Counted from the first letter of the stretch, positions 28,101 to 35,344 are shown. The stretch is DNA of 64,000 bases from Pectobacterium actinidiae (GCF_000803315.1 NZ_JRMH01000002.1:434001-498000); one strand, 5' to 3'. The notes: generated by a model from the letters alone, not told the origin. Numbers and translations are program-made.

Positions 28101-29544
28101 TGCCGCCGGACGGGAATCTTCCCGTTCAGGCGGGGCGTTCGCCCAGCACCGGGAATATGACGTGATGGGCTGGCTGACGCGCGAGATGAGCGGTCAGCAG
28201 CAGGATGGTCGTCTGCATGCCACACAGACAAGGGAATACCTGTACGACGGCGTGGGCAATCTGGCTGGCGTTCGCCATAACCGTGAAACCCGAGGCTATC
28301 GTCTGGACGCCACCGGGCGCGTGCTGTCCGTCCTGAGCGGTGGCGCAGGCCGCGCAGTCGAAACTGACGAAGCCTATCGCTATACCCGCAACGGCCTGCC
28401 GCAGGATACCTCCCGACTCACCGAATGGCAGGCGGGCAGGCTGACTCAGCACGACGATACTCACTATCAGTACGACAAAGCCGGACGGCTGATACGCAAG
28501 CAGGTGGTGCAGCCAGGCTATCGCCCCCAGGTCTGGCACTACCGCTGGGACAGCCGTAACCAGCTCCGGGTTGTCGACACCCCGGCGGGCGAACGCTGGT
28601 TCTACCGCTACGACCCGTTCGGGCGGCGCACCAGCAAACGCTGTGAGCAGACGCTGGATGATATCCGCTACCTGTGGGACGGCGACCAGATAGCCGAGGT
28701 GCGGCATTATCGCAACGGTGAACGCGTTGCCCGCCGCCACTGGGTACACAACGGCTGGGAGTTGCTGGTTCAGCAGCGGCAGAATAACCACGGACGCTGG
28801 GAAACCGATTTTGTCACCAGCAGCCAGAACGGTGAACCTCAGGCCCTGTACCGACCCGACGGCACCCTACGCTGGCAGGCACCGAAAAGCACCCTCTGGG
28901 GGCAGCGACCAGGCTCTGCTGAAGACCCTGCCGACCCGGGCCTTGCCTTTGCCGGACAGTACCGTGACACAGAAAGCGGGCTATGTTATAACCGTTTTCG
29001 GTACTACGACCCTGCCGGTGGATGTTATGTCTCGCCTGACCCGATAGGGGTGTTGGGGGGTGATAACAATTACGGGTATGTACAGAATCCGCTTACATGG
29101 ATCGATCCGTTTGGGTTGGCTGGCTGTAATATACGATACGGTGAACTAGATCACCTAGGTCGCCCAACTGGTGTAAAAGCTCGCTTAGATTCAAGCTATA
29201 TAAATACAGGTACGCACGCTAATCCTGCTATCCAGCCACCTGGATTTATTACAGGAGCAGGTTCTAATCGTGCTCGTGGACATTTGTTGGGGCGGCAATT
29301 GGGCGGTTCGGGCGATGATGTGCGTAATTTGGTTACTATTCAACATCGTCCAGTGAATACCCCAGATATGAGCAGTATCGAAGGACGTATAAGAAAAGCG
29401 TTAGAACGAGGGGAAATAGTTGATGTATCGGTAACGCCTATCTATAAAGGTCCTTCTAGAATACCAGCGGGTATAACAATGAATGCTCAAGGTAGTGGCG
29501 GCTTCTTTGAAAGCGTTACTCTTCTTAATCCTCCAGGAATGTAA
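25189..29544 (+). CDS. rhs: Rhs-family T6SS effector with PAAR domain and C-terminal nuclease tip
   Basis: A 1,451-aa Rhs toxin. Order: N-terminal prePAAR segment with Ala/Val/Gly-rich hydrophobic helices (about residues 48-120), PAAR domain (about 125-215, SGSDTVFAEKQ, GSETVYVNGSPAARIDD), YD/Rhs repeats (about 300-1270), then the core end SPDPIGVLGG and IDPFGLAG. The variable tip begins at C1313 (29125) and is 139 aa. The tip carries RARGHLLGRQLGGSGDDVRNLV, the signature of DNA/RNA non-specific endonucleases (NS_2 type), with likely catalytic His1365. The tip is AT-richer than the core, typical of exchangeable tips. The adjacent SUKH protein is the expected immunity partner. Confidence 0.94.
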   Translation: MLSDILNRVARVGAMHAGKGPTPPAGRPQPGQGKPPTSPGKTIKHKSFLGALAGAIAGAVVAAVAFAAAAAVAGAIAVAVVGTGGMGAALVVGAVKLAVGFGAVSLLGGLISSVSSKVSAMVDSGSPPFGPVSSGSDTVFAEKQKISRAEVDTVACTKHNSPQLIAQGSETVYVNGSPAARIDDKTVCGATIKEGASTVFFGSGQQTCLEISDEFSWWEKALLIAVEFLVPPSRGMFKGLGKLFTRGPTAVLKGIRMGALRTAVGLRRAVRCASKGFKNNKGLARFKEATRGFLKDPVYIPSGDVIEMRQDIELGQTLPLLFERTYRSTATHDGLLGHGWYDTWSETAQVSRDGLNTHVVITLAQGYDIDFTFHQDVQSVFCPLYPAFTLYRRAKGFSLWDRDSLTWREFDVPQGDRLLLSSIHDPHDNRITLIRDPKGYLRKVRHSDGIELLLVWRGEYLHQIQSIDTGQKTLLAEYRQDEQGRLVEADAAHAYHLLYDYDKENRLTRWHDNDQTWASYDYDHQGRCIYTTCADGYLTAHFEYLDDRVVMTDGLGQRSEFGFNHLHLMSWEKSPLGHVTRYDYDDHGNLLREISPAGRVIEFTYLDDSGLVSAFTDGSGHAWAYDYDDAQRLCGITDPLGRIWQWAFDEAGNPEKLTGPDTREVRFTWNRHGLLTQVSDQAGEVQARLRYDHRQRLLSASDALGRTQQLRYDQQDRVVQWQRPDGAQYRLGYRRASWKLPEQLIRPDEKEEKRQYDKHNNLLSYVDGNGALWRQSYGSFDLLTSRTDAQDRTWRYEYDKESQQLVAVIAPDGSRWQWWLDADARVIRERDMAGTDTHYSYDEDGNCIAIRNAEGEIRHFLYDGRGLLIKETAPDDTLHYRYDAAGRLVEVTSATSHIQLEYDLRDRVVREWLNGTLLTRQFDDTARTVARTLAWEDQSDDALISTFAYSAAGELQQVQLPDGAELTLAHDAAGRESSRSGGAFAQHREYDVMGWLTREMSGQQQDGRLHATQTREYLYDGVGNLAGVRHNRETRGYRLDATGRVLSVLSGGAGRAVETDEAYRYTRNGLPQDTSRLTEWQAGRLTQHDDTHYQYDKAGRLIRKQVVQPGYRPQVWHYRWDSRNQLRVVDTPAGERWFYRYDPFGRRTSKRCEQTLDDIRYLWDGDQIAEVRHYRNGERVARRHWVHNGWELLVQQRQNNHGRWETDFVTSSQNGEPQALYRPDGTLRWQAPKSTLWGQRPGSAEDPADPGLAFAGQYRDTESGLCYNRFRYYDPAGGCYVSPDPIGVLGGDNNYGYVQNPLTWIDPFGLAGCNIRYGELDHLGRPTGVKARLDSSYINTGTHANPAIQPPGFITGAGSNRARGHLLGRQLGGSGDDVRNLVTIQHRPVNTPDMSSIEGRIRKALERGEIVDVSVTPIYKGPSRIPAGITMNAQGSGGFFESVTLLNPPGM

Positions 29545-29547
29545 ATC

Positions 29548-30078
29548 ATGACCATGCCTAAATTAGATAGTATTTTAGTCCCACCGGTTTCTCCCAATGA
29601 GTCTGGTAGCGGTGATGCTTGGCCTTCTATAGATGAAGGCATTACATTTCCTAATGACTATGTTGAGTTTATCAGTAGCTATGGTACGGGACGAATTGCT
29701 AATTTTATTGCGATATTTAGTCCATTTACTCAAAATAATGATCTTAATTTTTTTGAGCAAAAAAAATTAATTATTGAAGACTTTGATTACCTTAATAATG
29801 AAGATCCAGACTATTTTAAATATAACCTTTATCCGGAAAAAAACGGACTTTTACCAATAGGTGTAACGGATAATGGTGATTATATTTTTTGGGTTGTTTC
29901 CGATCTAAAAAATAGTGATGCATGGGGAACGGCAATAGTTGCGTCTAGATCACCTGATATAGAATATTTTGATGAAAACATAACATCTTTATTGTCTGGT
30001 GTGTTATTAAAAAAAATAAAACCAGATTCGTTACCTAATAACTTCCCTCCTGATAATATCATTTTTGAGAAATATTAG
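29548..30078 (+). CDS. SUKH (SMI1/KNR4)-family immunity protein for the Rhs nuclease
   Basis: A 176-aa cytoplasmic protein starting 3 bp after rhs. It shows SUKH features: FPNDYVEFISSYGTG near the start and LLPIGVTDNGDYIFWVV in the middle. SUKH proteins are the commonest immunity partners of polymorphic nuclease toxins, including an Rhs nuclease of Dickeya. It is strongly AT-rich like the toxin tip, so tip and immunity gene form one exchange unit. Neutralisation of this tip is inferred from adjacency. Confidence 0.85.
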   Translation: MTMPKLDSILVPPVSPNESGSGDAWPSIDEGITFPNDYVEFISSYGTGRIANFIAIFSPFTQNNDLNFFEQKKLIIEDFDYLNNEDPDYFKYNLYPEKNGLLPIGVTDNGDYIFWVVSDLKNSDAWGTAIVASRSPDIEYFDENITSLLSGVLLKKIKPDSLPNNFPPDNIIFEKY

Positions 30079-30082
30079 AAAT

Positions 30083-30120
30083 AAGCCGGAAGCGATCCCA
30101 CGATCCTTCCGGCTTTATTT
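30083..30120 (+). terminator. Cassette-end hairpin, copy 1
   Basis: AAGCCGGAAG (30083-30092) and CTTCCGGCTT (30106-30115) form a perfect stem followed by TATTTTA, just after the SUKH immunity gene. Near-identical hairpins follow the second and fourth cassettes. Confidence 0.85.
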
Positions 30121-30145
30121 TACCTGTTGTTTATTCCGTGCGGGG

Positions 30146-30370
30146 TCAGAGATTAATCTCCGTCTCAATCAGTATCCTTCCCCGCTCCACAGTCACCATT
30201 ATCGGCATCCCGGTCATAAACCCTGATTCTTCCAGCCAGCGGCCTTTAAGGTTAATCGCTGACGGCGGGTTGGGCCTGCCGTTTTGCGGGGCGTATCCCA
30301 CCGTGTAGTAACGTGCTGTTTTGGTTGCTTTATTAACGGTGACGTCTGACTTAGAATGTGCCTTAGCCAT
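30146..30370 (-). CDS. SymE-like protein, copy 1
   Basis: A 74-aa protein of the SymE toxin family; E. coli SymE is an SOS-induced, AbrB-fold protein repressed by the antisense RNA SymR. Start MAKAHSKSD is preferred over an upstream in-frame start. Motifs: YYTVGYAPQNGRPNPPSAINLKGRWLEESGF, and VERGRILIETE at the end (shown in part). It points towards the rhs/immunity cassette end, from which it is separated by the hairpin. This is the only complete-looking symE of the four copies and fragments in the island. Whether it is toxic or has a SymR-like RNA is unknown. Confidence 0.8.
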   Translation of the reverse strand: MAKAHSKSDVTVNKATKTARYYTVGYAPQNGRPNPPSAINLKGRWLEESGFMTGMPIMVTVERGRILIETEINL

Positions 30371-30443
30371 AGTAACTACCTCGTTTAGTTGCTTGTGGTG
30401 AGCGGCGTGGGTGTGCTCGTAACACATCCGCGTCGCGTTCGTT

Positions 30444-30800
30444 TTAATCCTTCTCTTTGCCCATCGGCTTCGTCACTCGTGCCATAGTCTGGGAAACCTG
30501 ATTCTTCACAATCATCGCATCCAGCACGGCTTTAGCCACTTCCTGCTCTTCAGCAGGCATGGCAGCGACGGCTTCAAACCTCAGCTTCAAATCATCTTCC
30601 GGCTCACATTCACCGGGTTCAAACAGCAGAAAATCAGATGAAACATGCAGCACAATGGTGAGCTTCTTTAAGGCCTCGGCGGTAGGCTGTAAGCTACCGG
30701 CTTCGTAGCGTTTAATCTGTTGTACATGGATACCGGTGGCGTCAGAGAGGCTTTGTTGTGTCAAACCCGTGATCTGCATCCCGGTCATAAAGCCCAACAC
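30444..30800 (-). CDS. Xre-type HTH regulator whose N-terminus is fused to a symE remnant
   Basis: A 118-aa frame. From LTQQSLSDATGIHVQQIKRYEAGSLQP onwards it is an ordinary Cro/C1-type helix-turn-helix protein with the usual enterobacterial C-terminal region (EDDLKLRFEAVAAMPAEEQ, AVLDAMIVK). The first ~8 residues (LGFMTGM) and the DNA upstream come from a symE gene, so the regulator has lost its own start. Translation could begin at GTG 30800 or ATG 30788, the latter with GGAGG 11 nt upstream supplied by symE DNA. It may still bind DNA, because the HTH is nearly whole, or may be a remnant. Confidence 0.65.
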   Translation of the reverse strand: MLGFMTGMQITGLTQQSLSDATGIHVQQIKRYEAGSLQPTAEALKKLTIVLHVSSDFLLFEPGECEPEDDLKLRFEAVAAMPAEEQEVAKAVLDAMIVKNQVSQTMARVTKPMGKEKD

Positions 30801-30914
30801 CTCCAGCCAGCGGCCTTTAAGGTTAATCGCTGACGGCGAGTTTGGTCTGCCATTCTGCGGGAGTATCTCACCGTGTATTAACGTTATATTTTAGTTGTTT
30901 TATTTACACTTAAG
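30777..30914 (-). pseudogene. symE fragment, copy 2 (frameshifted, fused to xre)
   Basis: DNA closely matching the N-terminal two thirds of symE copy 1 (compare 30209-30350). One base is missing around the GY(A/S)PQNG codons, which shifts the frame, and the gene is cut at MTGM where the Xre coding sequence begins. At its other end it abuts rhs fragment 2 at 30917. Confidence 0.75.
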
Positions 30915-30916
30915 TC

Positions 30917-31277
30917 GCGCCAGAGCTACGGCTCCTTTGACCTGCTCACCTCGCGGACGGATGCACAAGATCGCACTTGGCGTTACGAGTACGACAAAGA
31001 GAGCCAGCAGTTGGTCGCCGTTATCGCCCCGGATGGTAGCCGCTGGCAATGGTGGCTGGATGCCGACGCGCGGGTTATCCGCGAACGGGATATGGCGGGC
31101 ACCGACACCCACTACAGCTATGACGAAGACGGCAACTGCATCGCCATCCGCAATGCCGAAGGCGAAATCCGCCACTTCCTGTATGACGGACGCGGGCTGC
31201 TCATCAAAGAAACCGCACCGGACGGGAATCTTCCCGTTCAGGCGGGGCGTTCGCCCAGCACCGCGAATATGACGTGA
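30917..31277 (+). pseudogene. Rhs core fragment 2a, frameshifted by a deletion
   Basis: Nearly identical to the main rhs gene from 27507 (RQSYGSFDLLT onwards) up to KETAPDG. It then shifts frame because 298 bp present in the main gene (between two CCGGACG heptamers at 27808 and 28106) are missing. Translation would end at the TGA at 31275-31277. It has no Rhs N-terminus, PAAR or start region, so it is a displaced piece. The remainder of the same fragment continues in another frame from 31274. Confidence 0.85.
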
Positions 31278-32578
31278 TGGGCTGGCTGACGCGCGAGATG
31301 AGCGGTCAGCAGCAGGATGGTCGCCTGCATGCCACACAGACAAGAGAATACCTGTACGACGGCGTGGGCAATCTGGCTGGCGTTCGCCATAACCGTGAAA
31401 CCCGAGGCTATCGTCTGGACGCCACCGGGCGCGTGCTGTCCGTCCTGAGCGGTGGCGCAGGCCGCGCGGTCGAAACTGACGAAGCCTATCGCTATACCCG
31501 CAACGGCCTGCCGCAGGATACCGCCCGACTCACCGAATGGCAGGCGGGCAGGCTGACTCAGCACGACAATACTCACTATCAGTACGACAAAGCCGGACGG
31601 CTGATACGCAAGCAGGTGGTTCAGCCGGGCTACCGTCCTCAAGTCTGGCACTACCGCTGGGACAGCCGTAACCAGCTCAGAGTCGTTGACACCCCGACGG
31701 GCGAACGCTGGTTCTACCGCTACGACCCGTTCGGACGACGTACCGGCAAACGCTGTGAGCAGACGCAGGATGATATCCGCTACCTGTGGGACGGCGACCA
31801 GATAGCCGAGGTGCGGCATTATCGCAACGGTGAACGCGTTGCCCGCCGCCACTGGGTACACAACGGCTGGGAGTTGCTGGTTCAGCAGCGGCAGAATACT
31901 GACGGACGCTGGGAAATCGATTTTGTCACCAGCAGCCAGAACGGTGAACCTCAGGCCCTGTACCGGCCCGACGGCACCCTGCGCTGGCAGGCACCGAAAA
32001 GCACCCTCTGGGGGCAGCGCCCAGGCTCCGCGGAAGACCCTGCCGACCCGGGCCTTGCCTTTGCCGGACAGTACCGTGACACCGAAAGCGGGCTATGTTA
32101 TAACCGTTTTCGGTACTACGACCCAGCCGGTGGATGTTATGTCTCGCCGGACCCGATAGGGGTGTTGGGGGGGGAAAATAATTACGCTTACGCACCTAAT
32201 CCTATTAGTTGGATCGACCCGCTAGGTCTCGCTAAATGTCCATTGCCATCTAAAGTCAATTTAACGCGTGATGGAGTACAGCACGTTAAGGATCGACATG
32301 TGGGTAATAAAATTGGCTGGGACCATAAAAGTAAATGGACGATAGGAAATGCTGAATGGAAATCAACGGTAAGAAATGTATTCCGTAATCCTGACCGAAT
32401 TACGCGGGATGGGTCTAGGCTTGTTTATGAAAAAACATTGCCAAGAACTGTCGGGCGAACACCTGAAGGCGAGGCTTTGACAAAGGTTAGGGTTGTTGTT
32501 GAATCTAATGGTGATTTGGTTACTGCATTCCCACAAAGTGTATTCAGGGATGTAAAAATAACTGACTTAATATTGTAA
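31274..32578 (+). CDS. Orphan Rhs C-terminus with a putative BECR-type RNase tip
   Basis: A 434-residue open frame (GTG 31274 or ATG 31277) that continues rhs fragment 2 after its 298-bp deletion. It runs from MGWLTREMSG through the Rhs core end SPDPIGVLGG and IDPLGLA and then a new tip of ~113 aa. The tip has HVKDRHVGNKIGW, KSKW, a GRTPEG segment and LVTAFP near its end. This arrangement of a His-rich start, a basic centre and a closing TAFP recalls barnase/EndoU/colicin-E5-like (BECR) RNases; this is a pattern match by eye. Without PAAR or a start region it cannot be delivered alone, but it can recombine with the main rhs through >800 bp of near identity. Confidence 0.75.
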   Translation: MMGWLTREMSGQQQDGRLHATQTREYLYDGVGNLAGVRHNRETRGYRLDATGRVLSVLSGGAGRAVETDEAYRYTRNGLPQDTARLTEWQAGRLTQHDNTHYQYDKAGRLIRKQVVQPGYRPQVWHYRWDSRNQLRVVDTPTGERWFYRYDPFGRRTGKRCEQTQDDIRYLWDGDQIAEVRHYRNGERVARRHWVHNGWELLVQQRQNTDGRWEIDFVTSSQNGEPQALYRPDGTLRWQAPKSTLWGQRPGSAEDPADPGLAFAGQYRDTESGLCYNRFRYYDPAGGCYVSPDPIGVLGGENNYAYAPNPISWIDPLGLAKCPLPSKVNLTRDGVQHVKDRHVGNKIGWDHKSKWTIGNAEWKSTVRNVFRNPDRITRDGSRLVYEKTLPRTVGRTPEGEALTKVRVVVESNGDLVTAFPQSVFRDVKITDLIL

Positions 32579-32586
32579 GGGAAGGT

Positions 32587-32880
32587 ATGTCTTTGGATTT
32601 TCAAATAAAATTTGACGATGAGATATTTAATCTTGACATTAGTGAATCTTTACATTCTTCAATATTTTCTAATTCAACAAGATGGAGTAGTTTTAAACAA
32701 CTAAGGAAAATAAAAGATTATTATCGCACCGACTGTTTATTTAAGGGTGACGATGCTATTTTGTTTATAAATGAATTTATTGAAGTCTGTGAAAATAATT
32801 CATTGGAAGAAATAAAAATAGAAAAAATAAAATCGTTGCTAAGTAAAAAAATAATCTATATCAGAGTTAGTGGTGACTAA
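32587..32880 (+). CDS. Putative immunity protein of orphan cassette 2
   Basis: A 97-aa acidic, AT-rich small protein, 8 bp after the orphan tip, with an AAGG ribosome site before ATG. I do not recognise its family. Position directly behind a toxin tip, size and composition make it the likely immunity protein for that tip. It has no signal peptide or membrane segment, which fits protection against a cytoplasmic nuclease. Confidence 0.65.
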   Translation: MSLDFQIKFDDEIFNLDISESLHSSIFSNSTRWSSFKQLRKIKDYYRTDCLFKGDDAILFINEFIEVCENNSLEEIKIEKIKSLLSKKIIYIRVSGD

Positions 32881-32886
32881 TGAAAC

Positions 32887-32926
32887 AAGCCGGAAGCGAT
32901 CTCAACGATCCTTCCGGCTTTTTATT
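32887..32926 (+). terminator. Cassette-end hairpin, copy 2
   Basis: AAGCCGGAAG (32887-32896) and CTTCCGGCTT (32911-32920), with the stem followed by TTTATTATC. Arms are identical to copy 1 at 30083; only the loop differs (CGATCTCAACGATC against CGATCCCACGATC). Confidence 0.85.
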
Positions 32927-32956
32927 ATCTGCTGCTCAGTTGCGGTTGTTTACTGA

Positions 32957-33217
32957 CTAATTATCCCCCACCACATCCAGCCTACCGGGAAAGCGCTTAA
33001 GCCAGCAGGTAACGGCGTATTCATCGAACGGCGCAATGCTGAGGGCTTGCAGGTCTTGCCAGAGTGCGCGGATATCCTGTGTAGTAATCACAATGCAGCC
33101 GGGCATGATGCGAAGCCTGAGCGGTTGCCCGGTACTGAACCCGGCTTCCTTCAGCCATTGCCCAGCGATGTTGATAGCCGGGGTGTCGTGGTTGCCCTTG
33201 ATGGGTCGATAGCCCAC
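32957..33217 (-). pseudogene. symE-like gene, copy 3, 5'-truncated by an rhs fragment
   Basis: An 86-residue SymE-like frame (GYRPIKGNHDTPAINIAGQW, then LKEAGFSTGQPLRL and MPGCIVITTQD), with a C-terminal extension longer than in copy 1. Reading upstream, FTRVGYRP still fits SymE, but then the sequence runs antisense into rhs fragment 3 at 33251 and the natural start is gone. The only nearby start is the internal GTG at 33217. It is a different symE lineage from copies 1, 2 and 4, judging by its sequence. Confidence 0.65.
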
Positions 33218-33250
33218 ACGGGTAAAGCGTTCGGCCTGAGAGATTTTAAA

Positions 33251-34036
33251 TGGGAAACCGATTTTGTCACCAGCAGCCAGAACGATGAACCTCAGGCCCT
33301 GTACCAGCCCGACGGCACCCTGTGCTGGCAGGCACCGAAAAGCACCCTCTGGGGGCAGTGGCCAAGCTCCGCGGAAGACCCTGCCGACCCGGGCCTTGCC
33401 TTTGCCGGACAGTACCGTGACACCGAAAGCGGGCTATGTTATAACCGTTTTCGGTACTACGACCCAGCCGGTGGATGTTATGTCTCGCCTGACCCGATAG
33501 GGGTGTTGGGGGGAGAGAGTAACTACGGGTATGTACAGAATCCCAATGAATTAATAGATCCATTAGGGTTAGCGGGATGCAGTAAGTACCTAAAAGGATG
33601 GGGAAGAGGAAAAGCAGGATTTGAGAACTTCTGGAATAACTCGACACAGAAGCAATTCATGAAAGCATGGAGTAATCCAAAGTTTAAAGAAAATATCATG
33701 GATCGACTTCGTAAAGCCGGTGGTTCAAAAGGCGGGGGGTTTCATGAATGGTTACCTGTCTCTCAAGCTGACAAATTTAAACAAATGGGTGTTTCGTTTA
33801 ACGACTATATGAAGTGGAGAACACCGACTGGCCAGGTTAAGTTCTTGGACGATCTTGGTGTTATGGGGACGCATACTCTGCCACATAGCGGTGGTGTTAC
33901 GACCCAGTCGTCATTAGCCCACAGTGAACTTATTAAAATTGCTGGTAAAGCCACGGATATAAATAGTTATCTAAATGCTGTGAGAAAATGGTCTAGTAAA
34001 CGGCTTCCATTTGGTCTATTTGATCTTCCATTTTAA
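33251..34036 (+). CDS. Orphan Rhs C-terminus 3 with HNH/EndoVII-like nuclease tip (5'-truncated)
   Basis: From 33251 the DNA matches the last part of the Rhs core (WETDFVTSSQN to SPDPIGVLGG, then IDPLGLAG). A new tip of ~150 residues follows. The tip has KAGGSKGGGFHEWLPVSQ, DKFKQMG, RTPTG, then GTHTLPH and AHSELI. The HEW motif followed by spaced histidines resembles the HNH/EndoVII toxins with an EHHH pattern (Tox-HNH-EHHH). The frame is open upstream to an ATG at 33047 inside antisense symE DNA, so there is no natural start. It is a silent tip reservoir unless recombined into the main rhs. Confidence 0.75.
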   Translation, partial: WETDFVTSSQNDEPQALYQPDGTLCWQAPKSTLWGQWPSSAEDPADPGLAFAGQYRDTESGLCYNRFRYYDPAGGCYVSPDPIGVLGGESNYGYVQNPNELIDPLGLAGCSKYLKGWGRGKAGFENFWNNSTQKQFMKAWSNPKFKENIMDRLRKAGGSKGGGFHEWLPVSQADKFKQMGVSFNDYMKWRTPTGQVKFLDDLGVMGTHTLPHSGGVTTQSSLAHSELIKIAGKATDINSYLNAVRKWSSKRLPFGLFDLPF

Positions 34037-34053
34037 TTATAGGTGTTAAGATA

Positions 34054-34470
34054 ATGAGTAAGGAAAAATACGCTATTTGGTATTCTGTTTCGACGAATTA
34101 TGAAGCTATCATGGATAACTTTTCTATCAATGATAATGAATGTAAATTTGAAAGAGATTTTCATTTAAAAAACAGACTCATAGACTACGACCATGCAATT
34201 ATTATATGGTATGGAAAAGAACAAGGAGAACTAGGTAACTTATCTAGAAAAAAAAATATAAATCTTGAAGAGGGATTTGATTTTATAACATCAAAAGTAT
34301 CTCTCCTTTTGGAGAAGAAAAATGTTGATAAGATAAGCTATCTTTTTGCTTTGCCTGATTTTGAATATAAAGGTAAAGTAAAATCTAATGATACACTTCG
34401 CTTCGGCGGCCATGTAACTTGTGAGCGGCCAAATAGTAGTTGGCTTGACGAAATACTGAGCGATATGTAA
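34054..34470 (+). CDS. Putative immunity protein of orphan cassette 3
   Basis: A 138-aa AT-rich protein beginning 17 bp after the tip. It has alternating hydrophobic strands (HAIIIWYGKE, KISYLFALPDFEYKG), suggesting a small alpha/beta cytoplasmic protein. It loosely recalls Imm22-type immunity proteins, but I would not insist. Adjacency to an HNH-like tip is the main evidence for an immunity role. Confidence 0.65.
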   Translation: MSKEKYAIWYSVSTNYEAIMDNFSINDNECKFERDFHLKNRLIDYDHAIIIWYGKEQGELGNLSRKKNINLEEGFDFITSKVSLLLEKKNVDKISYLFALPDFEYKGKVKSNDTLRFGGHVTCERPNSSWLDEILSDM

Positions 34471-34484
34471 GAGTATTCATAGCA

Positions 34485-34512
34485 GGAAGATCCTCTTTGG
34501 ATCTTCCAAATT
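34485..34512 (+). terminator. Terminator hairpin after cassette 3
   Basis: GGAAGATCC (34485-34493) and GGATCTTCC (34499-34507) form a perfect 9-bp stem with loop TCTTT, followed by AAATTTT. Its sequence is unlike the hairpins behind the other cassettes. Confidence 0.75.
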
Positions 34513-34634
34513 TTCGGTGTCAGAAAATGTAAAAAGTATAACTGCCACACAAGATGAGATTAGTGCATTGAAGAAACCCATCATGTACACTAAATTTTCT
34601 TGCAATGATTCCTAGCCACTAAAATATGCAGTAA

Positions 34635-34889
34635 AGTTACGCTATCAATTCATTCCTCGATAAAATCATCGAAGATTATTATCTTGATGCGCCTGACTAT
34701 ATTCGAGGACGAAGTGTCTATGACGTTTCTGGTGATTTGATAAGTATATTTTTGCATAAATATCAATTACCTGCTAGCTATTTTATTCATCCTAAAACAG
34801 GCCAAAGAATAGTTGAGATCAATAAGAATCTCGCGGTAATATCTGCGCGAGAAGGTTGGTTAAATGAATTTTTCACTAAAAAATATTGA
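34635..34889 (+). pseudogene. Remnant of a fourth toxin tip (no Rhs core left)
   Basis: An 82-codon open stretch without a start that ends at TGA 34887. It reads as the C-terminal part of a small protein (FLDKIIEDYYLDAPDYIRG, HPKTGQRIVEINKNLAVIS, REGWLNEFFTKKY). It is preceded by an in-frame stop at 34632 and by no Rhs core. Its stop overlaps the start of the following immunity-like remnant by 26 bp, the usual toxin/immunity spacing. I do not recognise the toxin family. Confidence 0.5.
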
Positions 34890-35270
34890 ATTTCCATAAG
34901 TTATAGAAAGTGTAGCTGAACCAGCATTTTATTTAGGAAACTATTTGAGTGTACATTTTTTAGGTATCGATAGCCGAGAAAAAGAAATTAACAGTCACCT
35001 AAAATGCAACGAGTCAGACATGCCTGATGAAGTTTATAATAATGCTGGGTATAGAATAGCTAACTTTTACTTTAAAATTTTATACTTCTTTTATTGCACT
35101 GGCAAAACTCTGGTTTATCTAATTATCTTAATGGCACTGAACTTCATCTTGGTGTCTATGGAGAGATTAATCAGAATAATGAGTTAGTAGGATATTTTTT
35201 CATTGGAAATAATTTACTTTTTTCAGTAAAAGCGAAAATATACTTGATGTCTATTGATAATAATTTATAA
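34864..35270 (+). pseudogene. Decayed immunity gene of cassette 4
   Basis: Begins ATG at 34864 (MNFSLKNIEFP) but meets TAA at codon 12. It reads on as VIESVAEPAFYLGNYLSVHF and NNAGYRIANFYFK, then needs a frameshift near 35070-35105 to continue as SGLSNYLNGTELHLGVYGE and LLFSVKAKIYLMSIDNNL to TAA 35268. One nonsense and one frameshift lesion make it non-functional. An alternative short frame starting inside (34945-35187) is an artefact of the unshifted reading. Confidence 0.6.
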
Positions 35271-35277
35271 ATAAAAA

Positions 35278-35318
35278 ATCCGGAAGCGATCCTAACGATG
35301 CTTCCGGATTTATTTTAT
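35278..35318 (+). terminator. Cassette-end hairpin, copy 3
   Basis: ATCCGGAAGC (35278-35287) and GCTTCCGGAT (35300-35309) followed by TTATTTTAT. It is the same element as at 30083 and 32887, with compensating changes in the stem, and its downstream flank matches the flank of copy 1. Confidence 0.8.
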
Positions 35319-35344
35319 CTGCTGTTATTCCGTGATGTGCGACG

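Noticed and set aside
34945..35187. 80-codon frame in the decayed cassette
   Set aside because: It is the middle of a broken immunity gene read past a frameshift; its C-terminal part is not the conserved reading.
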